Shown here: positions 1-11,975 of the stretch, in pieces | Layout of the letters: the number at the start of each line of letters is the position of its first letter | Position numbering within the stretch: the first letter of the stretch is position 1 | NCBI GenBank assembly: GCA_037389465.1 | Contig: JAZARR010000181.1 | Location: 151,280-215,279 of the forward strand | Reading direction: 5' to 3' | DNA from: Baylisascaris procyonis | Taxonomy: Eukaryota > Nematoda > Chromadorea > Rhabditida > Ascarididae | Length of the DNA stretch: 64,000 nucleotides | Program-made: the position numbers and the translations under genes | The notes under the pieces: generated by a model | The model's input: only the letters and a program-made list of their open reading frames with translations | What the model was told of the DNA's origin: nothing | The model's database searches: none

Positions 1-2224
1 TAGTGCCTCTACAAGGACAAAACAACAACAATGATAGAAATACCCACTGAAATCGTATGTGGTTTTTATCTAACCGTAGTTATGAAGCAAGCGGGATGTG
101 CAACAACGGCTGTCATCATATCTACTATCGCAATTGTGCCAATCAGATATCATCAGCTGCACAAATAGTATCAAGCGATGACGTCATGCCCACCACGAAC
201 TGTGCAAATCAAAAAAGAATTACACTCTTGCCCTATAATAAACCAATCGAAAACTTGCGCGTACAACTGCGATATTCAAGACCTGAATACACGAAAGGGT
301 AGCAAAAATACATACAAAACACATAAAAAATACATGAAAACACATACAAATATATGCGTACAGACAAACAAACAAATATAGCTACATACATACATAAATA
401 CATATGGACGCATATACACACATACATCCACGCGGATAAATTCATAACACATAAAAACATGGACCCACATATACATATGCAAATACGTACAAATAATTAC
501 AATCCCTTTCAACATCTATTCTTTTCCCTCTTTTATACCCCCTCATTGATGATATCACAGAATGAATTCTGCAAAGCAATGACCGTTAGAACCATTAACA
601 AGAGTAGGGAAATATTCAACAACTGTCTAACGATTCCCTCTTGCCCAATGTTGTACTCAGCATCACTAACCAACTGATTGCACTCTATATGAGCAAAAAA
701 CGATAATGGCTTTCGCATCGACACGCATCCATCTAACATCAATCCCTTCACTCAACCCGCCATAGCAATCAACCATTCAACGCAAGATCACGTACCCACT
801 AAAACATTGAGTGGAGGGAATTTTGTTGCTGGAGAGGAGGAAATAACAGAAGGACGATTAAGGAGATGGGAAAGGAAAGACAATTAAGGATATGGGAAAA
901 GGGAACCAAGACTATAAATGACAAACACAAATCAACATATACATCAATAACAATCGCCATCAGACAGATATTTATTGAGGCATTTCGACGAGAACATTGC
1001 AAGTTCACATTTTAAAATCAACAGCGAACCAAACTTTTTTGAATAAATAATCTGCGCAGCGCCTTACCGTCATGTGTTTGACCCCCAAAAAAAGTGGGAA
1101 AAGGATACAATATAAATCGATGATTATAATAAATTCACCAGAAAATCCACATATCTCAAGCAATCGTTAGTAAAATGTTTCGCTATTTGTGAAGCATATA
1201 TAAAGAAATGACCCCAACGCCATATTGGGTCTATCATCATTCAAACTCGAATACTATTAAAAATACTTAGTGCATCTTTTAAAACAATAGCGGACCACTC
1301 CCTAAAAAAGGGTTAACAATTCAAGAGGGAAATCAGTGCCTACAATAGGTGCATTAACACATTAATCACCTGAAAAATAGAGCAATAGTCGAGTCGAGAG
1401 ACAGCGATCCGCAAAACATCGCTCCATCGGCTCGAAATACGACGCCACAACGCAACGACCTGCTCGCAGTAACTGCATCCTCCTTTTTCCAGAAGATTTG
1501 TTTTTCCATGCCTAAATTGTTGGGAAAATTAAATAAAATTAGCAAAATATCGCATCGTTAATCACATTCTTATTGCATAATACTCAAATGCACATACAAA
1601 AGGTAATGACAGCACCAAAACAAGCCCTAACGAAACAACATTATAAGAAGGTGAAGGATAACGGCTTAACGCTTCATCGATTTTCACTAACCATCTATTT
1701 CTTCCATTCAGTTTAATATGCGGAAGAACAATTCGTTTAGAGCATCAAACGAGTATCCGCAAATAGCAAAGTCGTAAAACGATCGAAAATATTACATAAG
1801 AAAATGACCATAAAGAAGAAGATGGATGTCGTTGACGATCGAAAATAGAAATAAAATAATATGTGAAAATGCCGAAATTAGTGCTAGCAAGTATCTCTAA
1901 CTATATGCAGCTGACTGCAATAATTGTATGTGTTGAACTGCAAAAATAAACTTTTGCATTGGAATAGTAGGGATGAAATAAAAAGTCAAGAATCATTTAC
2001 TGAAATAACGGGAAAGATGCGACCTGCAACTCATAACAGATTCAACAACCGTTTGCATTAAGAAGAGAGGTTGATGCAAAACATATTCATTTCTCTCTAC
2101 AAGAACAAAATGATTTACACCATATTTCTTCTTCACTCTTTCACATCTAAATCCAACCTATTATCCTCAACCCTATCGTGCCACATACATTCATCCCAAG
2201 AAATGCTTATAGAAAACCACAAAC
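1..2224. other. no gene recognised; low-complexity AT-rich stretch
   Basis: I see no exon pair with good splice signals here. Positions 300-490 are rich in CATA/CACA steps (degenerate dinucleotide-like tract). Positions 1380-1500 are more complex and carry a T-rich acceptor-like site on the plus strand near 1490, but no convincing coding frame follows. Confidence 0.5.
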
Positions 2225-2354
2225 CGGCACAAGTTGTTGATGCCTGCCGATTGATACGGGATGACGCCATTCCGCTGAGTTGCTGTGTAGGTGCTCAATC
2301 CGAGATCGGGCTCGTTCTGCCGTCCACCGAAGATGGTCGTCCGTTCAATGAGCA
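2225..2354 (-). CDS. internal exon, unknown protein (C-terminal side of region 4)
   Basis: The exon is bounded by acceptor ATTTCAG and donor GTTTGTGG. Only one of the three frames is open; it starts with 2 nt of a split codon, runs 42 codons and leaves 2 nt. It reads LIERTTIFGGRQNEPDLGLS and continues with STYTATQRNGVIPYQSAGIN. The phase agrees with the exon at 3321-3464, which leaves 1 nt, so the two join in frame. The composition (Thr, Gly, Asn, few hydrophobics) suggests a flexible region. I do not recognise the family. It is the most downstream exon visible, so the gene probably continues beyond position 1 or ends just left of here. Confidence 0.6.
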
Positions 2355-2773
2355 CTGAAATGGATCACTCCCTGTTGATTTGCCTTCTGCCAGAGCCGTC
2401 GACTGCCGCTGTTGCTGACTGTGCGCTAAAGTACTTCTAAATTACTACATCTCATTTTCGCAACATACAAGAAACCGCTATAACACATCCTCACAGTTTC
2501 TAAGGTTTTTCAAAAAGATTCGGCGAACAGCAAAAGAAAGGCAAATGGAGCTTTAGTTTTTGTTTTTTAAAAACTCGCATGAACTTCTACCAATCGAACA
2601 GCTTTATGATCGTTTTCGGACACCCTTAAAGCTATTTTCGGCCTAGCACGATCGTACAGACACATTTCGTTCTCTGAGGTAAACGAAAAAAATGTCGAAT
2701 CGAGACATCACGGATTTCCAGGAGGATGGAAGAAATGGGTAACATCTCACATATCTCTGCACACAACAATTTG

Positions 2774-3268
2774 CACTAAAATAACGCTTTTATGTACTAA
2801 AATACGGTTTTCATGCACTAAAATAAGGTTCTCATGCACTAAAATAAGGCTTTTATGCACTAAAACAAGGTCTTTATGCACTAAAATAACGTTTTCATGC
2901 ACTAAAATAACGTTTTCATGCACTAAAATAAGGTTTTTGTGCACTAAAATAAGGTTTTCATGCACTAAAATAAGGTTTTTTTTTTGCACTAAAATAAGAT
3001 TTTTGTGCACTAAAATTTTTCATGCACTAAAATAAGGCTTTCATGAACTAAATTAAGGTTTTTTTTTGCACTAAAATAAGATTTTTGTGCACTAAAATAA
3101 CGTTTTCATGCACTAAAATAAGGCTTTCATGAACTAAAATAAGGTTTTCATGCACTAAACTAAGGTTTTTATGCACTAAAATAGGGTATTCATGCACTAA
3201 AATAAAGTTTTCATGCACTAAAATAAGGTTTTTATGCACTAAAATAAGGTTTTTATGCATTAAAATAA
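2774..3268. repeat. 21-bp satellite array, copy 1 (about 23 units)
   Basis: Tandem units of about 21 bp, consensus GCACTAAAATAAGGTTTTCAT, with point variants (CTTTTAT, GTTTTTG) and two local expansions of the T run. Because 21 is a multiple of 3, the minus strand reads as a heptapeptide repeat HENLILV or HKNLILV with few stops, giving the appearance of short ORFs. This is a satellite, not a gene. The same unit recurs at 29.55 and 35.93 kb. Confidence 0.95.
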
Positions 3269-3320
3269 GCGTACCCTTCCCCCTTCTTCCGCTTCACTTG
3301 TGTCACTGATCTAAGCATAC

Positions 3321-3464
3321 CTGAATCAGTCACTGATTTAGTCGATGACGATGTTTGCATCGAGCGTACAATACGTGGGCGCCGCACCGCTGTGAGATTC
3401 CGTGCCGCATTTTCGGGACTAACTACAGTGTCCTGGTCGGATAATGCTCGCATCACCACCATAT
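3321..3464 (-). CDS. internal exon, Ser/Arg-rich, unknown protein
   Basis: Acceptor TATTTGCAG and donor GTATGC. One frame is open throughout: 2 nt, 47 codons, 1 nt. It reads MVVMRALSDQDTVVSPENAA, then RNLTAVRRPRIVRSMQTSSS, then TKSVTDS. The Ser/Thr cluster with basic residues looks like a disordered, phosphorylatable segment. The 1-nt remainder plus the 2-nt start of exon 2225-2354 forms a Val codon, so the two exons are consistent. The protein family is not recognised. Confidence 0.65.
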
Positions 3465-3710
3465 CTGCAAATATATCGGAATTACTGAAATCTGGAAACA
3501 TCAGACGTGGGATACAGAAAAGAAATAGTTGGGAATAATTTTGAGTTGCGCGTCTATAAGAGAAAAGATTGAGCTTAGATGTACTGCGCACAAGGTCGTT
3601 AAACAGGGAGTCGGAGTGTGGAATGGTTTTTAGAATCCAATATCCATAATACGCTCATTGTTTGCACTGTAAAATTCATTCGGAAGCGAAAAAGTGCCTT
3701 CTTAATGCCT

Positions 3711-3815
3711 ATTTCGAACTGAAACACACATAAAGATAAAGAGATATAACGCCTACGGTTAAGATTCTTGCAAAGAAAAACACACATAAAAGCAAACTTC
3801 TTATTTATTTTATTA
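3711..3815. repeat. dispersed repeat R6, copy 1
   Basis: About 105 bp nearly identical to 8026-8128 (direct orientation), centred on a shared block AAGCAAACTTCTTATT. Both copies keep a short minus-strand frame containing NLNRRRYI and LSLCVFQFEI, but neither has splice signals or a start that would make it a gene. Probably a small non-autonomous element. Confidence 0.75.
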
Positions 3816-3819
3816 CTGT

Positions 3820-5270
3820 ACAAGATTACAAGGTACAAGATACAAGACTCATGGTATTTTACATTTATTATTACTGTAATTCCAACTGCGCATTACAAGA
3901 ATTAGTAAGTAGCTTACCAATTAGTTAAATACCACTTTCAGGCACAATTGAGGCCACTTTCAGGACTACCACCTCCATTCATCCATACGTATCAAAGAGC
4001 AAACTGCCTTCAATGCAAGCAGTTGAACTGTAATTTGCAACCAAATTGCATTATATCGACCTATTTATAACCAAGGAATCAACGCTGTCCTTTTTAGGGT
4101 TCATAGTGTATATCCCCCTCTTTAACTTATTACTGGTTTATTAAACGTCACTAATCCTTCATGCAAATCATAGGAAATGCTTCTTTTTTGGATCCAAACT
4201 ATGGAAGTGTGATGGACCAGAGGAACTTTTTCATTTCAACAACCGTAAACTTCACAATAAAAACGTCTTATTGAATAAACACTATCGAAATGGAATAACA
4301 AGTTTGACTTGGTGTTGCCGAAGAAAAATATTCACCTTTCCTTGATGTTCAAGCTGCCTCAGGTTTAGTTTACCTCGACTCACACAAGTTTATCCCAGTC
4401 TGCGTCACTGAGTATGTCCGCTTCTGCAGTGATACCCCTCAGCGGCTCAGCCTTAGGAAGCCTTGTGGAAGTGGAGACTGAGGGCAACGTCCTAACATAT
4501 TCAAGAGCATCTTCGGGATGTGCAGACTGGTTTTCATAATTGGGGGCCAAACTTCACGTCCCGAATACCAGGCTATTTGAAAAATATCCATTTTGGGAAC
4601 GAATGTGATCCTATCTGTCCTTTCTATTACCAAATCTAAACTCAATGGGCGTGACACCTTAAACTATTTGGTGCACTAGTGGAAGTGCTTGACCACCCAG
4701 TGTGAAAACACACTACAAGGCGAAAACGCTAACCAGAGTGGCCAGTATGAACAACCAGTTCAACTGCGGTTGTTGTCGTCTTTGATGATTCCACAACTTT
4801 GATCGAAGCACATTGTTCATTGAAGACGCATTGCTTTGATACGGCGTTGAAAACAATCCATCCTTACATCGGCGCTTTACTCCGAATCGCCACACAAGAC
4901 ACGTTATCCGGCGTGCACCCTACCGAATAATCATCGTCTTCCAATTCAGCGCATTCGGTCACAACTCCTGCAAGTCGACACTGTATAAGTCTTCACTGAG
5001 AGAATGGATCTATGGAGTGAGCACATCCTTGGCACTTTGCAGATGGCATGTGACACGAAACAATAGCCGTAGATGAGCCAACAAAGCGGTACGACATTCA
5101 ACTAAGCTTTTAGCTTTGGATGGAAGCAGTTAACACCTCACTCAGCCATACAATTGAAATACACAAATAATTTTCAGCCTCATTTAAAAATTTAATATAA
5201 TCAAATATAAGTAGCTTATGAATTTTTATAACAACGACTGCTGTTAAACGCACCGTCTTGGCTGGATGTT
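3820..5270. other. intergenic or intronic, possible transposon relic
   Basis: No supported exon. The stretch 4380-5110 has a more balanced base composition and higher complexity than its surroundings and contains broken frames on the minus strand (one of 72 codons at 4439-4657). This is what a degraded mobile element would look like, but no transposase or reverse-transcriptase motif is visible, so the origin is open. Confidence 0.35.
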
Positions 5271-5471
5271 GACCTGGGCGATGCTACATTTGGTGCTTGT
5301 GACGGTGCTCGCCAATCGCATATTCCGCTTCGAAACTCGCATCGAAGAAACTTCGGGCTGTAGAGCAGCCCATTCAGGCGTTTCCTCACGATGGAAAGTC
5401 CATTGGAATATAGCATGAACGACGTTTCACACGCCCTGCCATAAAGACCATCCAGGAGAGTGACACAGTTC
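5271..5471 (-). CDS. probable exon with a frame break, unknown protein
   Basis: The acceptor is TATATTGCAG; donors are possible at GTCAAC (left end 5271) or GTAGCA (left end 5288). The upstream part reads NCVTLLDGLYGRACE in one frame, while the remainder reads best in another: VVHAIFQWTFHREETPEWAA, then LQPEVSSMRVSKRNMRLAST. The two frames join if one A is added in the run GAAACG near 5410. A third frame is open for about 27 codons, so the reading is not certain. With the GTAGCA donor the second frame leaves 1 nt and matches exon 3321-3464. Confidence 0.45.
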
Positions 5472-6042
5472 CTGCAATATAAACGAAGTATTCCGGAGAC
5501 GATCAAGTAGTCGCAAATATGATAACTGCGCTAAAGATTTGAAGGATTGATGAACTTATCCCCTCTATCTTTCTTCATTTGTTTAGCTGTTGGTCTCCGT
5601 TATCCCCACCCACCTCACTCCATGACGGTCCAAAATTAACCTTGGGCAATAAGCAAAGTACCTCATCTCAACAACAACTACGCACACTGGAAACAGGAAA
5701 AGCCGCCCCACGTCACTATGGAACAAGCATAGCAATGGAAACAAAACACCAACAGAGCTATTGATCACCTAACATGAATGGAAGCAAAAATACGGTGCTC
5801 AATGTGTGTTCAAAATGCTGCTGAATATAAAATCCGAACCTCTTTTGCAGCAGTAGCATGAAAAGTCGGAATCTGCATCCATTTCAGCAAATTTCGCAAC
5901 CATCCCTATCAAGAAATAAAATACAATCCAAACTATCAAGATACTAACCAGGTGGCTCGTTTTCTTTGATGATGTGTTCCTATTCAGGGGCGCCAGCTGT
6001 TGGAGAATTGGGAGTAGCCTCTAAAGAGCCTGGAGTTGCTAC

Positions 6043-6166
6043 TGAAGCTGGGATCCTTGATGTCATCGAAATACATCGCCTTGGTGCACGCTTCATCGGA
6101 GTATTCCCAACGTTTCCTCACTCCAATAACAGCAATCCAATGGGGCATTTCTTCGAATAGCTTTCC
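6043..6166 (-). CDS. probable exon behind a 49-nt intron, unknown protein
   Basis: The acceptor (TTCGGATAG) lies 49 nt downstream of exon 6216-6245, giving a minimal nematode-type intron. The frame reads GKLFEEMPHWIAVIGVRKRW, then EYSDEACTKAMYFDDIKDPS. It is open for 53 codons before a TGA. The donor is unclear: GTAGCA at 6042 would leave 1 nt, which does not match the next exon. An alternative frame of this stretch is Pro/Ser/Thr-rich (RIPASVATPGSLEATPNSPT) and ends at donor GTTAGT near 5953 after a TAG. I favour the first frame but cannot exclude the second. Confidence 0.4.
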
Positions 6167-6215
6167 CTATCCGAACACAGTGTGAATGTCGGTGAGCATC
6201 GGAAACCATACTCAC

Positions 6216-6245
6216 CATCCGGCAATCGCGAGCAGTCCATTTCAG
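6216..6245 (-). CDS. 30-nt microexon, unknown protein
   Basis: Strong acceptor TTTTCTGCAG and strong donor GTGAGTATG enclose 30 nt reading LKWTARDCRM in phase 0. This joins in frame with the exon at 6541-6646 (phase 0) and with 6043-6166. Too short for any family call. Confidence 0.5.
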
Positions 6246-6540
6246 CTGCAGAAAATTTATAAGTGAAACAACACGCTTGGCGTGGCATATACTGTCATGG
6301 AATGTTCAGGTCGAACTTGGTTGGTATGGAATCTGTGTAGTCAACTACTTCAGCAACTCACAGTCGATTCTACCGTGCCACCATATTAAAAAATACAAAG
6401 AAACCCGATATCCCAGTCCACCTGTCTGCATATATCATTATCTCCCTTGTGGCGATAGAACTGACAAAAAAACCTCAGCTCCCTTTCCTGGAAAAATTCG
6501 GAGGTAGACAAGAGAAAGGAGTGGGTTCGGCGACCATTAC

Positions 6541-6646
6541 CTTGGTAAGTGGAGAGCTCCGGTGCTCTTGCTGGTACTTAGACGATGCTTCCTTCAAACG
6601 TAGGCTGAGCACGAATCGGCTGCTCACCGCTCGCGCATTAGTCTGG
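6541..6646 (-). CDS. internal exon, helical and charged, unknown protein
   Basis: Acceptor TATGTATAG, donor GTAATGG. One nt completes the Arg codon of the previous exon, then 35 codons: QTNARAVSSRFVLSLRLKEA, SSKYQQEHRSSPLTK, ending in phase 0. The intron to 6715 is 68 nt. The amphipathic, charged composition fits a helix or coiled-coil edge. Confidence 0.55.
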
Positions 6647-6714
6647 CTATACATATTCGCGTCCCACATTGTCGAAAAGAAGATACACAGGATATGAACG
6701 CGTTGTTTTCACAC

Positions 6715-6794
6715 CGTTCGCACATGAGATGTACGCTGCGGTGCAACCAGTCGAATACTGCCGACCTTGAACCGACTGCAATCCTGGTCACCAC
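6715..6794 (-). CDS. internal exon, unknown protein
   Basis: Acceptor GATTTGCAG, donor GTGTGA. It reads VVTRIAVGSRSAVFDWLHRS then VHLMCE (26 codons, 2 nt left over). Start phase 0 matches the end of exon 7151-7366; the 2 nt left over match the 1-nt start of exon 6541-6646. Alternative frames in the same block are partly open, so the reading rests on phase agreement. Confidence 0.5.
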
Positions 6795-7150
6795 CTGCAA
6801 ATCATTCACACCACTCACTCAATTAAACAAGTCGGTCATCCCAAATTCAAAACCAACTCAACATTACCACATAGTCTATCACCAGCCTCCGTCAACACTT
6901 GCTCCATTACAGCTTAAGCATCGCAATAAAATCCGATGATAGGGCAACCTTACAAATTCCTCAAATGAAATAATTTCAACTATGGTCAAAAGATCTTGGA
7001 AGCATATCATCAATAAACCTTAAATCAAGCAATGGCACAACAACACATCCCTGCAAGGTGAAGTGCCAACCTTCAAATGGTGTAGCGTAGACCCCACCTT
7101 TCATCTTCATAAGTCTAAGCATCGGCAACGAATTGATGATAAAACACAAC

Positions 7151-7366
7151 CGTCAGAGGGAATGCCTTTTTAGGTGGCGACAAATGCCACGTGGCCTCGC
7201 GAAGTCGGAAAAGCAACAATTGCTGCCACTGCGATGCTCTGACATGGGATGCGTCTGAGGGAACGTGGGACAGAGTGCAGTGCTCTGGTCACATATAGAG
7301 GTTTCTAATCCTCTCGAAGATAAGCCCTGATTGGCATCGACGCTCCTCTGCGATACCAAATATTTG
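7151..7366 (-). CDS. exon with one in-frame TGA; weakly dynactin-like start
   Basis: Acceptor TTTTGCTAG, donor GTTGTG, 72 codons in phase 0 at both ends. It begins QIFGIAEERRCQSGLIFERI and ends RLREATWHLSPPKKAFPLT. Codon 26 (7289-7291) is TGA. With the preceding exon this gives KKAADQIFGIAEERRC, which resembles the KASEQIYG...LRQSC stretch that I recall from dynactin p150Glued between its coiled coils. That is a short, by-eye similarity only. The TGA may be a sequencing error, a decayed gene, or a missed 39-nt intron (GTGACC to CCCTCAG). Confidence 0.45.
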
Positions 7367-8025
7367 CTAGCAAAACGACACCCAGTAATTGAGAGATGGG
7401 TGAACGTATAAAAAGAAAAAGGCCACGAAGCAACAACCCATTCGTTCTTCGGTACACGCAAGAAGGGCATCACACGTAAGTCAGACCATACATCAAAAGT
7501 GGCAAGAATCATTGTATGCAGCAATTTATAGCACTGCTGCGCATATCAATTCTCGCCTGCAGCAAAAGACTCAATATGTTGCCTTTTTTTACGTTTTTTG
7601 ATCTTATTTTAGTTTGCAATTATATATTCGCGTCATCTTTCAATGCGCCGATCACACAAATGGTGGCAATGACATCCAGCAGATATTATCTACACTCTCA
7701 AACATCGTTATGATTTGTTACGGCCTCTGCGAATTATTGACACCTAACTATGCAGCCGCTCACATTCTTCGATGACGTGTTTGTACAACCGATTGTACTA
7801 ATTGACTACCATATACTACTGCTGATCTATGACTATTAAATATATTAGAGGTATACAAATATTTTCAATAGAAAAAAGTTTGGTATGGAAATAATATCTT
7901 ATTTCCAAGCTAACCGATTCTGTCTCACTGATAAACAGACCAAAAATTGTCTAAAAGCAAATAGATGCTAAAACACTGAACTTTAGAAAGACAGTTTAAG
8001 TAGCCATAAATCTTTGAATCACAAA

Positions 8026-8128
8026 TTTCGAATTGAAACACGCACAAAGATAAAAAGATATAACGCCTACGGTTGAGATTCATGCGAAGGAAAACACACA
8101 TAAAAGCAAACTTCTTATTCATTTTATA
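8026..8128. repeat. dispersed repeat R6, copy 2
   Basis: Direct repeat of 3711-3815, about 90 percent identical by eye, including the shared block TATAACGCCTACGGTT. No gene content. Confidence 0.75.
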
Positions 8129-8556
8129 ACTCGTTATGCGCTTGAAATATATCTTTCAGGACAACTTAATTCAGACTTCTTTAAATTTCCTCTGCATATT
8201 TTCCCACCGAATGCTTTCTTGATGGTCACTAACTATCTCCACCCTCTTTCCCTCCCTCTCCAACCCCCCCCCCCATCCTTGGATTACCGTCTCATGAAAA
8301 ATACCCATAAATTTGAAGCATTAAAGATAAGCTGAATTTTTGGGTATTGAGAAATCTCGTGCACAGCGTCGCATCATTCCTCCCCTTATCACTAACTGCC
8401 GCAAAAATTAATGGAAATGATTGTCGCATTAATAATTTCAAGTAATTCCGTTCCAGAAAGCGATGGCGTATTCAGTGTAAGCTTTCGTATATTATTGAAA
8501 TAAATCAACTAGCCTGATCGAGGAGATGCGTATCGGTTCTTCGGACGACATCAAAC

Positions 8557-8674
8557 ATCCGCTGCTTTCTTGATGGCGGCAACAGTCACCACAGTCCTGG
8601 CAATCGAGTCGACGGAACATTGTAGCAGTTGAACCACGCGTACACCACATATGCAGTTAAGCGAGCGGTAGGCT
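8557..8674 (-). CDS. internal exon, helical repeat-like, unknown protein
   Basis: Acceptor GAATTGCAG; donor GTTTGATG (the same GTTTG type as at 2224). One nt plus 39 codons: AYRSLNCICGVRVVQLLQCS, VDSIARTVVTVAAIKKAAD, ending in phase 0 and joining exon 7151-7366. A second frame (PTARLTAYVVYAWFNCYNVP) is open for 28 codons; the first is preferred because of phase and its donor. Confidence 0.45.
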
Positions 8675-9631
8675 CTGCAATTCGATGTTATAAATAACAC
8701 TTGAACAACACATATAACATTTTCACGACGTTTGCAACGAATATTGTATTCACTTTTCAAAGTTCTTAGTGAGAAGATGAACGACATGGATGGAAGTGGA
8801 AATACACCTAAGAAAACGCAGCACTCCGTAACATTCGAATTTCGAATCATACAAGCTCCCCTCCTCCTACCTCCCTCCCCCCCCCCCCATGTGAATCTAT
8901 GCTGAGTTGCTGAAGAGCGGAAGGAAGAGAACTAACTAATTGCTAAAGCAAACATAAAAAAGTAATGGATAAGTACACATCACCTGTTCCACCACTCGTG
9001 GCGCAAGTGGCAATGATGATAAACGCAAGAAAATGAATATGAAAGGGAAAACGTTAGCGCAAGCGAGCCAATATAAAGGGTAATGAGTTTCAAAACAACT
9101 GGAGAGACACGTCGCTGATGTGCCACCACATATGTTTTTGAATTTCGCTCACTTGGCCAAGTAGTATTTCATGTTTTATATATCAATAGGGCAAGGAGTC
9201 ATGCAACATACTTCACCCCTAATGAATCCCATAGTTCCTAGCTCGAGCAGCTGCTGAATTGACACTACCAGGAGATAGTCACATCTACACAATAAACATT
9301 GAAAAATGGCAAGACGATAAAAATATTTACGGAGATTTAAAAAATCAGTGAAAGGATCCTAGAGATTCAACAAAAGATAAAAGAAATATAACTACGAGTG
9401 AGTGAAAACCCTCGAGAATCCACAAGAATCCACATCACCATCCGAGATATGAAGGATGGGACTGTTGGATAATGGCACAGTGCTAAATAAATCTCAACGG
9501 CAGAAGTAGAATAAACGCAAATGATTTGCATTAAAAAAAAAATTAACATATCCTCACGTATGAATACATCATGTCGAATGTGACTCATTTCACGCAACAC
9601 AACTGTGCGTACTCAAACATCATAAAACGTA

Positions 9632-9690
9632 AAGGGGGCGTGGCCCTACAGTACTCTCAACCAATCAGCGCTCTTCAGCAATATTCATAT
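9632..9690 (+). promoter_or_regulatory. GC-box plus CCAAT-box cluster, possible promoter
   Basis: Within 60 bp lie GGGGGCGTGGCC, ACCAATCAGCGC and a TATA-like ATTCATATAG. This is an unusually GC-rich island in an AT-rich surrounding, followed by an open frame of 71 codons that looks non-protein-like. The spacing and order (GC box, CCAAT, AT-rich box) resemble a polymerase II proximal promoter directed to the right. No gene downstream on the plus strand is visible; a non-coding RNA or an element remnant is possible. Confidence 0.4.
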
Positions 9691-9801
9691 AGAGGGGTGA
9701 ATGAGGCAGCGCTCTCTCTTGGGCGACCGCTAATATTTAGGTTTCATCGGAGGGTAGAAGATACGTTCATTGAGGCACGTTTGTAAGAAAAAACATTATA
9801 T

Positions 9802-9822
9802 TTATATATATATATATATAAT
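9802..9822. repeat. TA microsatellite inside a short inverted repeat
   Basis: A short TA run flanked by AAACATTATAT and its complement ATAATGTTT, so the whole segment 9790-9832 can fold back. Probably a microsatellite that arose in a small palindrome. Confidence 0.7.
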
Positions 9823-10065
9823 GTTTCTTTTTATTCAATTAAATAATCGAATAAAAAAGAATTTAAAAATTTTTGAATGACGTCCATAATTGCGGCTCTA
9901 CACTTTTAGTGCAACGCACCATTGCAACGTTATCGTGCGATGCACGAATTCGAATACTCAATCATGACAGAATATTGTGCAATGATTTCATATTTAAATG
10001 GGCTTCATTCTACAAATAAATTCAAATATATATTATATACATATGTATATATATGTATAAAATAA

Positions 10066-10104
10066 ATATAAATATATATATATATACATATATACATATA
10101 TACG

Positions 10105-10182
<78 letters not shown>
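10066..10182. repeat. TA microsatellite
   Basis: About 115 bp of nearly pure TA with a few C and G interruptions (TACATATATACATA, TACGTATA). It yields meaningless Tyr-Ile ORFs on both strands. Confidence 0.95.
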
Positions 10183-10184
<2 letters not shown>

Positions 10185-10802
10185 AATCGCACCTAAAATC
10201 CACCATAAAAACATATTTTCTTTCCACAAAGAAAACATTTCGTCATATCTAAAGCCCGTCTTCAATACACTTTTTTATATTCCATAGATATAAAGATCTA
10301 TAAACGATGAAATGATATAAAAGATCCATTCAATTCGCAGCATTCAATGTGGAATTATTTAAAGATCAATAAGCATTTAAAAAACTCATCAAAAGAAATC
10401 GTAAACCAATGCGAAAATAAAGTAATTTTAAGCCAAAAGAGATGAAAACATTGCAGCCAAATTAAGCATACTAAGCAATCAATGCACAAAGCTATGCATT
10501 AAAAGTTTAGTGAGACATATAAAACCTACACGTTTTCGTAAAAAGTGGAAAATTGATAGAAATGGCTGCTAAATAAGAAATTAAAGTGTAGGAAAAGGTT
10601 CACAATAAGGTAGTGATACGATTTAATGTCATCAACACTTCAAACAACTAATTCAACAAGCTCAAAATGAAGCATTCCGCAATATCAAGCTCAACATCAT
10701 AGCCGATGTCCATGGAATGGAATCGATTTAATCAAATGCAGCGCTATATTTTATTACACAAATAAACAGCTGCACAGTGATGGAGAGGGAACAACGTCGT
10801 TG

Positions 10803-11975
10803 AGACTAACGTCCCCGGCTAGCACAAAACTAGTATTGCAAGTAGCGGGTTCAACAGCGTTCCGTTCAAAAACTGTCTAAATTTAGAATTACTCACAGGA
10901 AAGAGTCGTTCAAGCCAAACAGTTGTCTACTTTCATGCAGCGTTCCGCATTCTTTTGTTTACTTCACATTCATGACTTTTTATGGGAATACGTCCACTAT
11001 AGACCTAATATATAGATTACTTTCTATAAATGTCGTTATTTTGTAAATAAATATTTTACAAACAATATAAACTAACAACGTTCACGCAGAAAGCAAAAAA
11101 AAAAAAAAAAACAACAGAAGAAGTGACTATGATTTCACAAAAAATATATGATATTTCAATGAGCAAATAAAAGTAAACAAGATGCCATAAATTTTGAAAA
11201 AGAAGACCCCCAAAATGCCCTCTCCTATTTCTCTTTCAACCCTCTCTCAAAGCTTCTTCCTCAAGTATCGCAGTTTTGAAACTGAATTTCCAATAATGCT
11301 GCAAAAAGCCCTTCGACGTCATCCCGGAGTGCCTTTAAAATTCATGCATGTGAACCGATCAGTTCGAATTGCATTGCAATTCAACTCCCTCTGCTTTTTG
11401 GGCAATCGTCATGGCACGCAGGGCCTTGTGGAAACATTGCAGCGCTTCACGAGAACGTTCTACCGGACCACAGGCGCAAAGAATCGCATTGAGTGAGACT
11501 GTTCGAAGGAAACATTGACGTAAAAGGATAATAGGCAAGATTGTAGTGGCTACCTTGATTATCCACCTGATTTCATGATTGAATTGGACAGAGAGGGCAT
11601 TGCGCACCGAGATTTTACGGGTCAACTGACCTGAACCTCGGTGCCTTTTCGGCCTTTTTGGAGTACTCCCGGGGGAAAGCTACAAACATCAATACTGTCC
11701 CTTTATTCCATCACATTTTAGGCTACTATCTTTTTTTAAAATCTCATGTAAATTCACATTTCAAAAGTGATAAACTCTCAAACATTTCCTTTGTTCTGTT
11801 CGTTTTTAACCGGTTCGCCATTAAAAGTAAATTTATACGTTTTAACCCTTATTCAACTTAATTCCGCGAAGAAAAAAATTACTACGGCTGAGTACGGTAA
11901 TGATACAATGGCAAAAGGTCTAGTGAGGTTTTTTGTGTACATATCACCCTGCAAAAAAATATACGACTATTAGTG
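10803..11975. mobile_element. dispersed repeat R1, copy A
   Basis: Roughly 1.15 kb, similar to 23155-24095 (direct) and, for its first 300 bp, to 37490-37756. Shared landmarks are CTTCCTCAAG near 11257, TTCATGCATGTGAAC near 11341 and CTCGGTGCCTTTTC near 11636. It contains frames with patchy conservation but no intact long ORF and no recognisable enzyme motif. Most likely a non-autonomous element or old segmental duplicate. The ends are not sharply defined. Confidence 0.6.

Noticed and set aside
2747..3260. HENLILV repeat ORFs as a coiled-coil gene
   Set aside because: Translation of the 21-bp satellite; the other arrays read through on both strands, so openness is a property of the unit.
10005..10265. 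Tyr-Ile repeat ORFs
   Set aside because: TA microsatellite translation.
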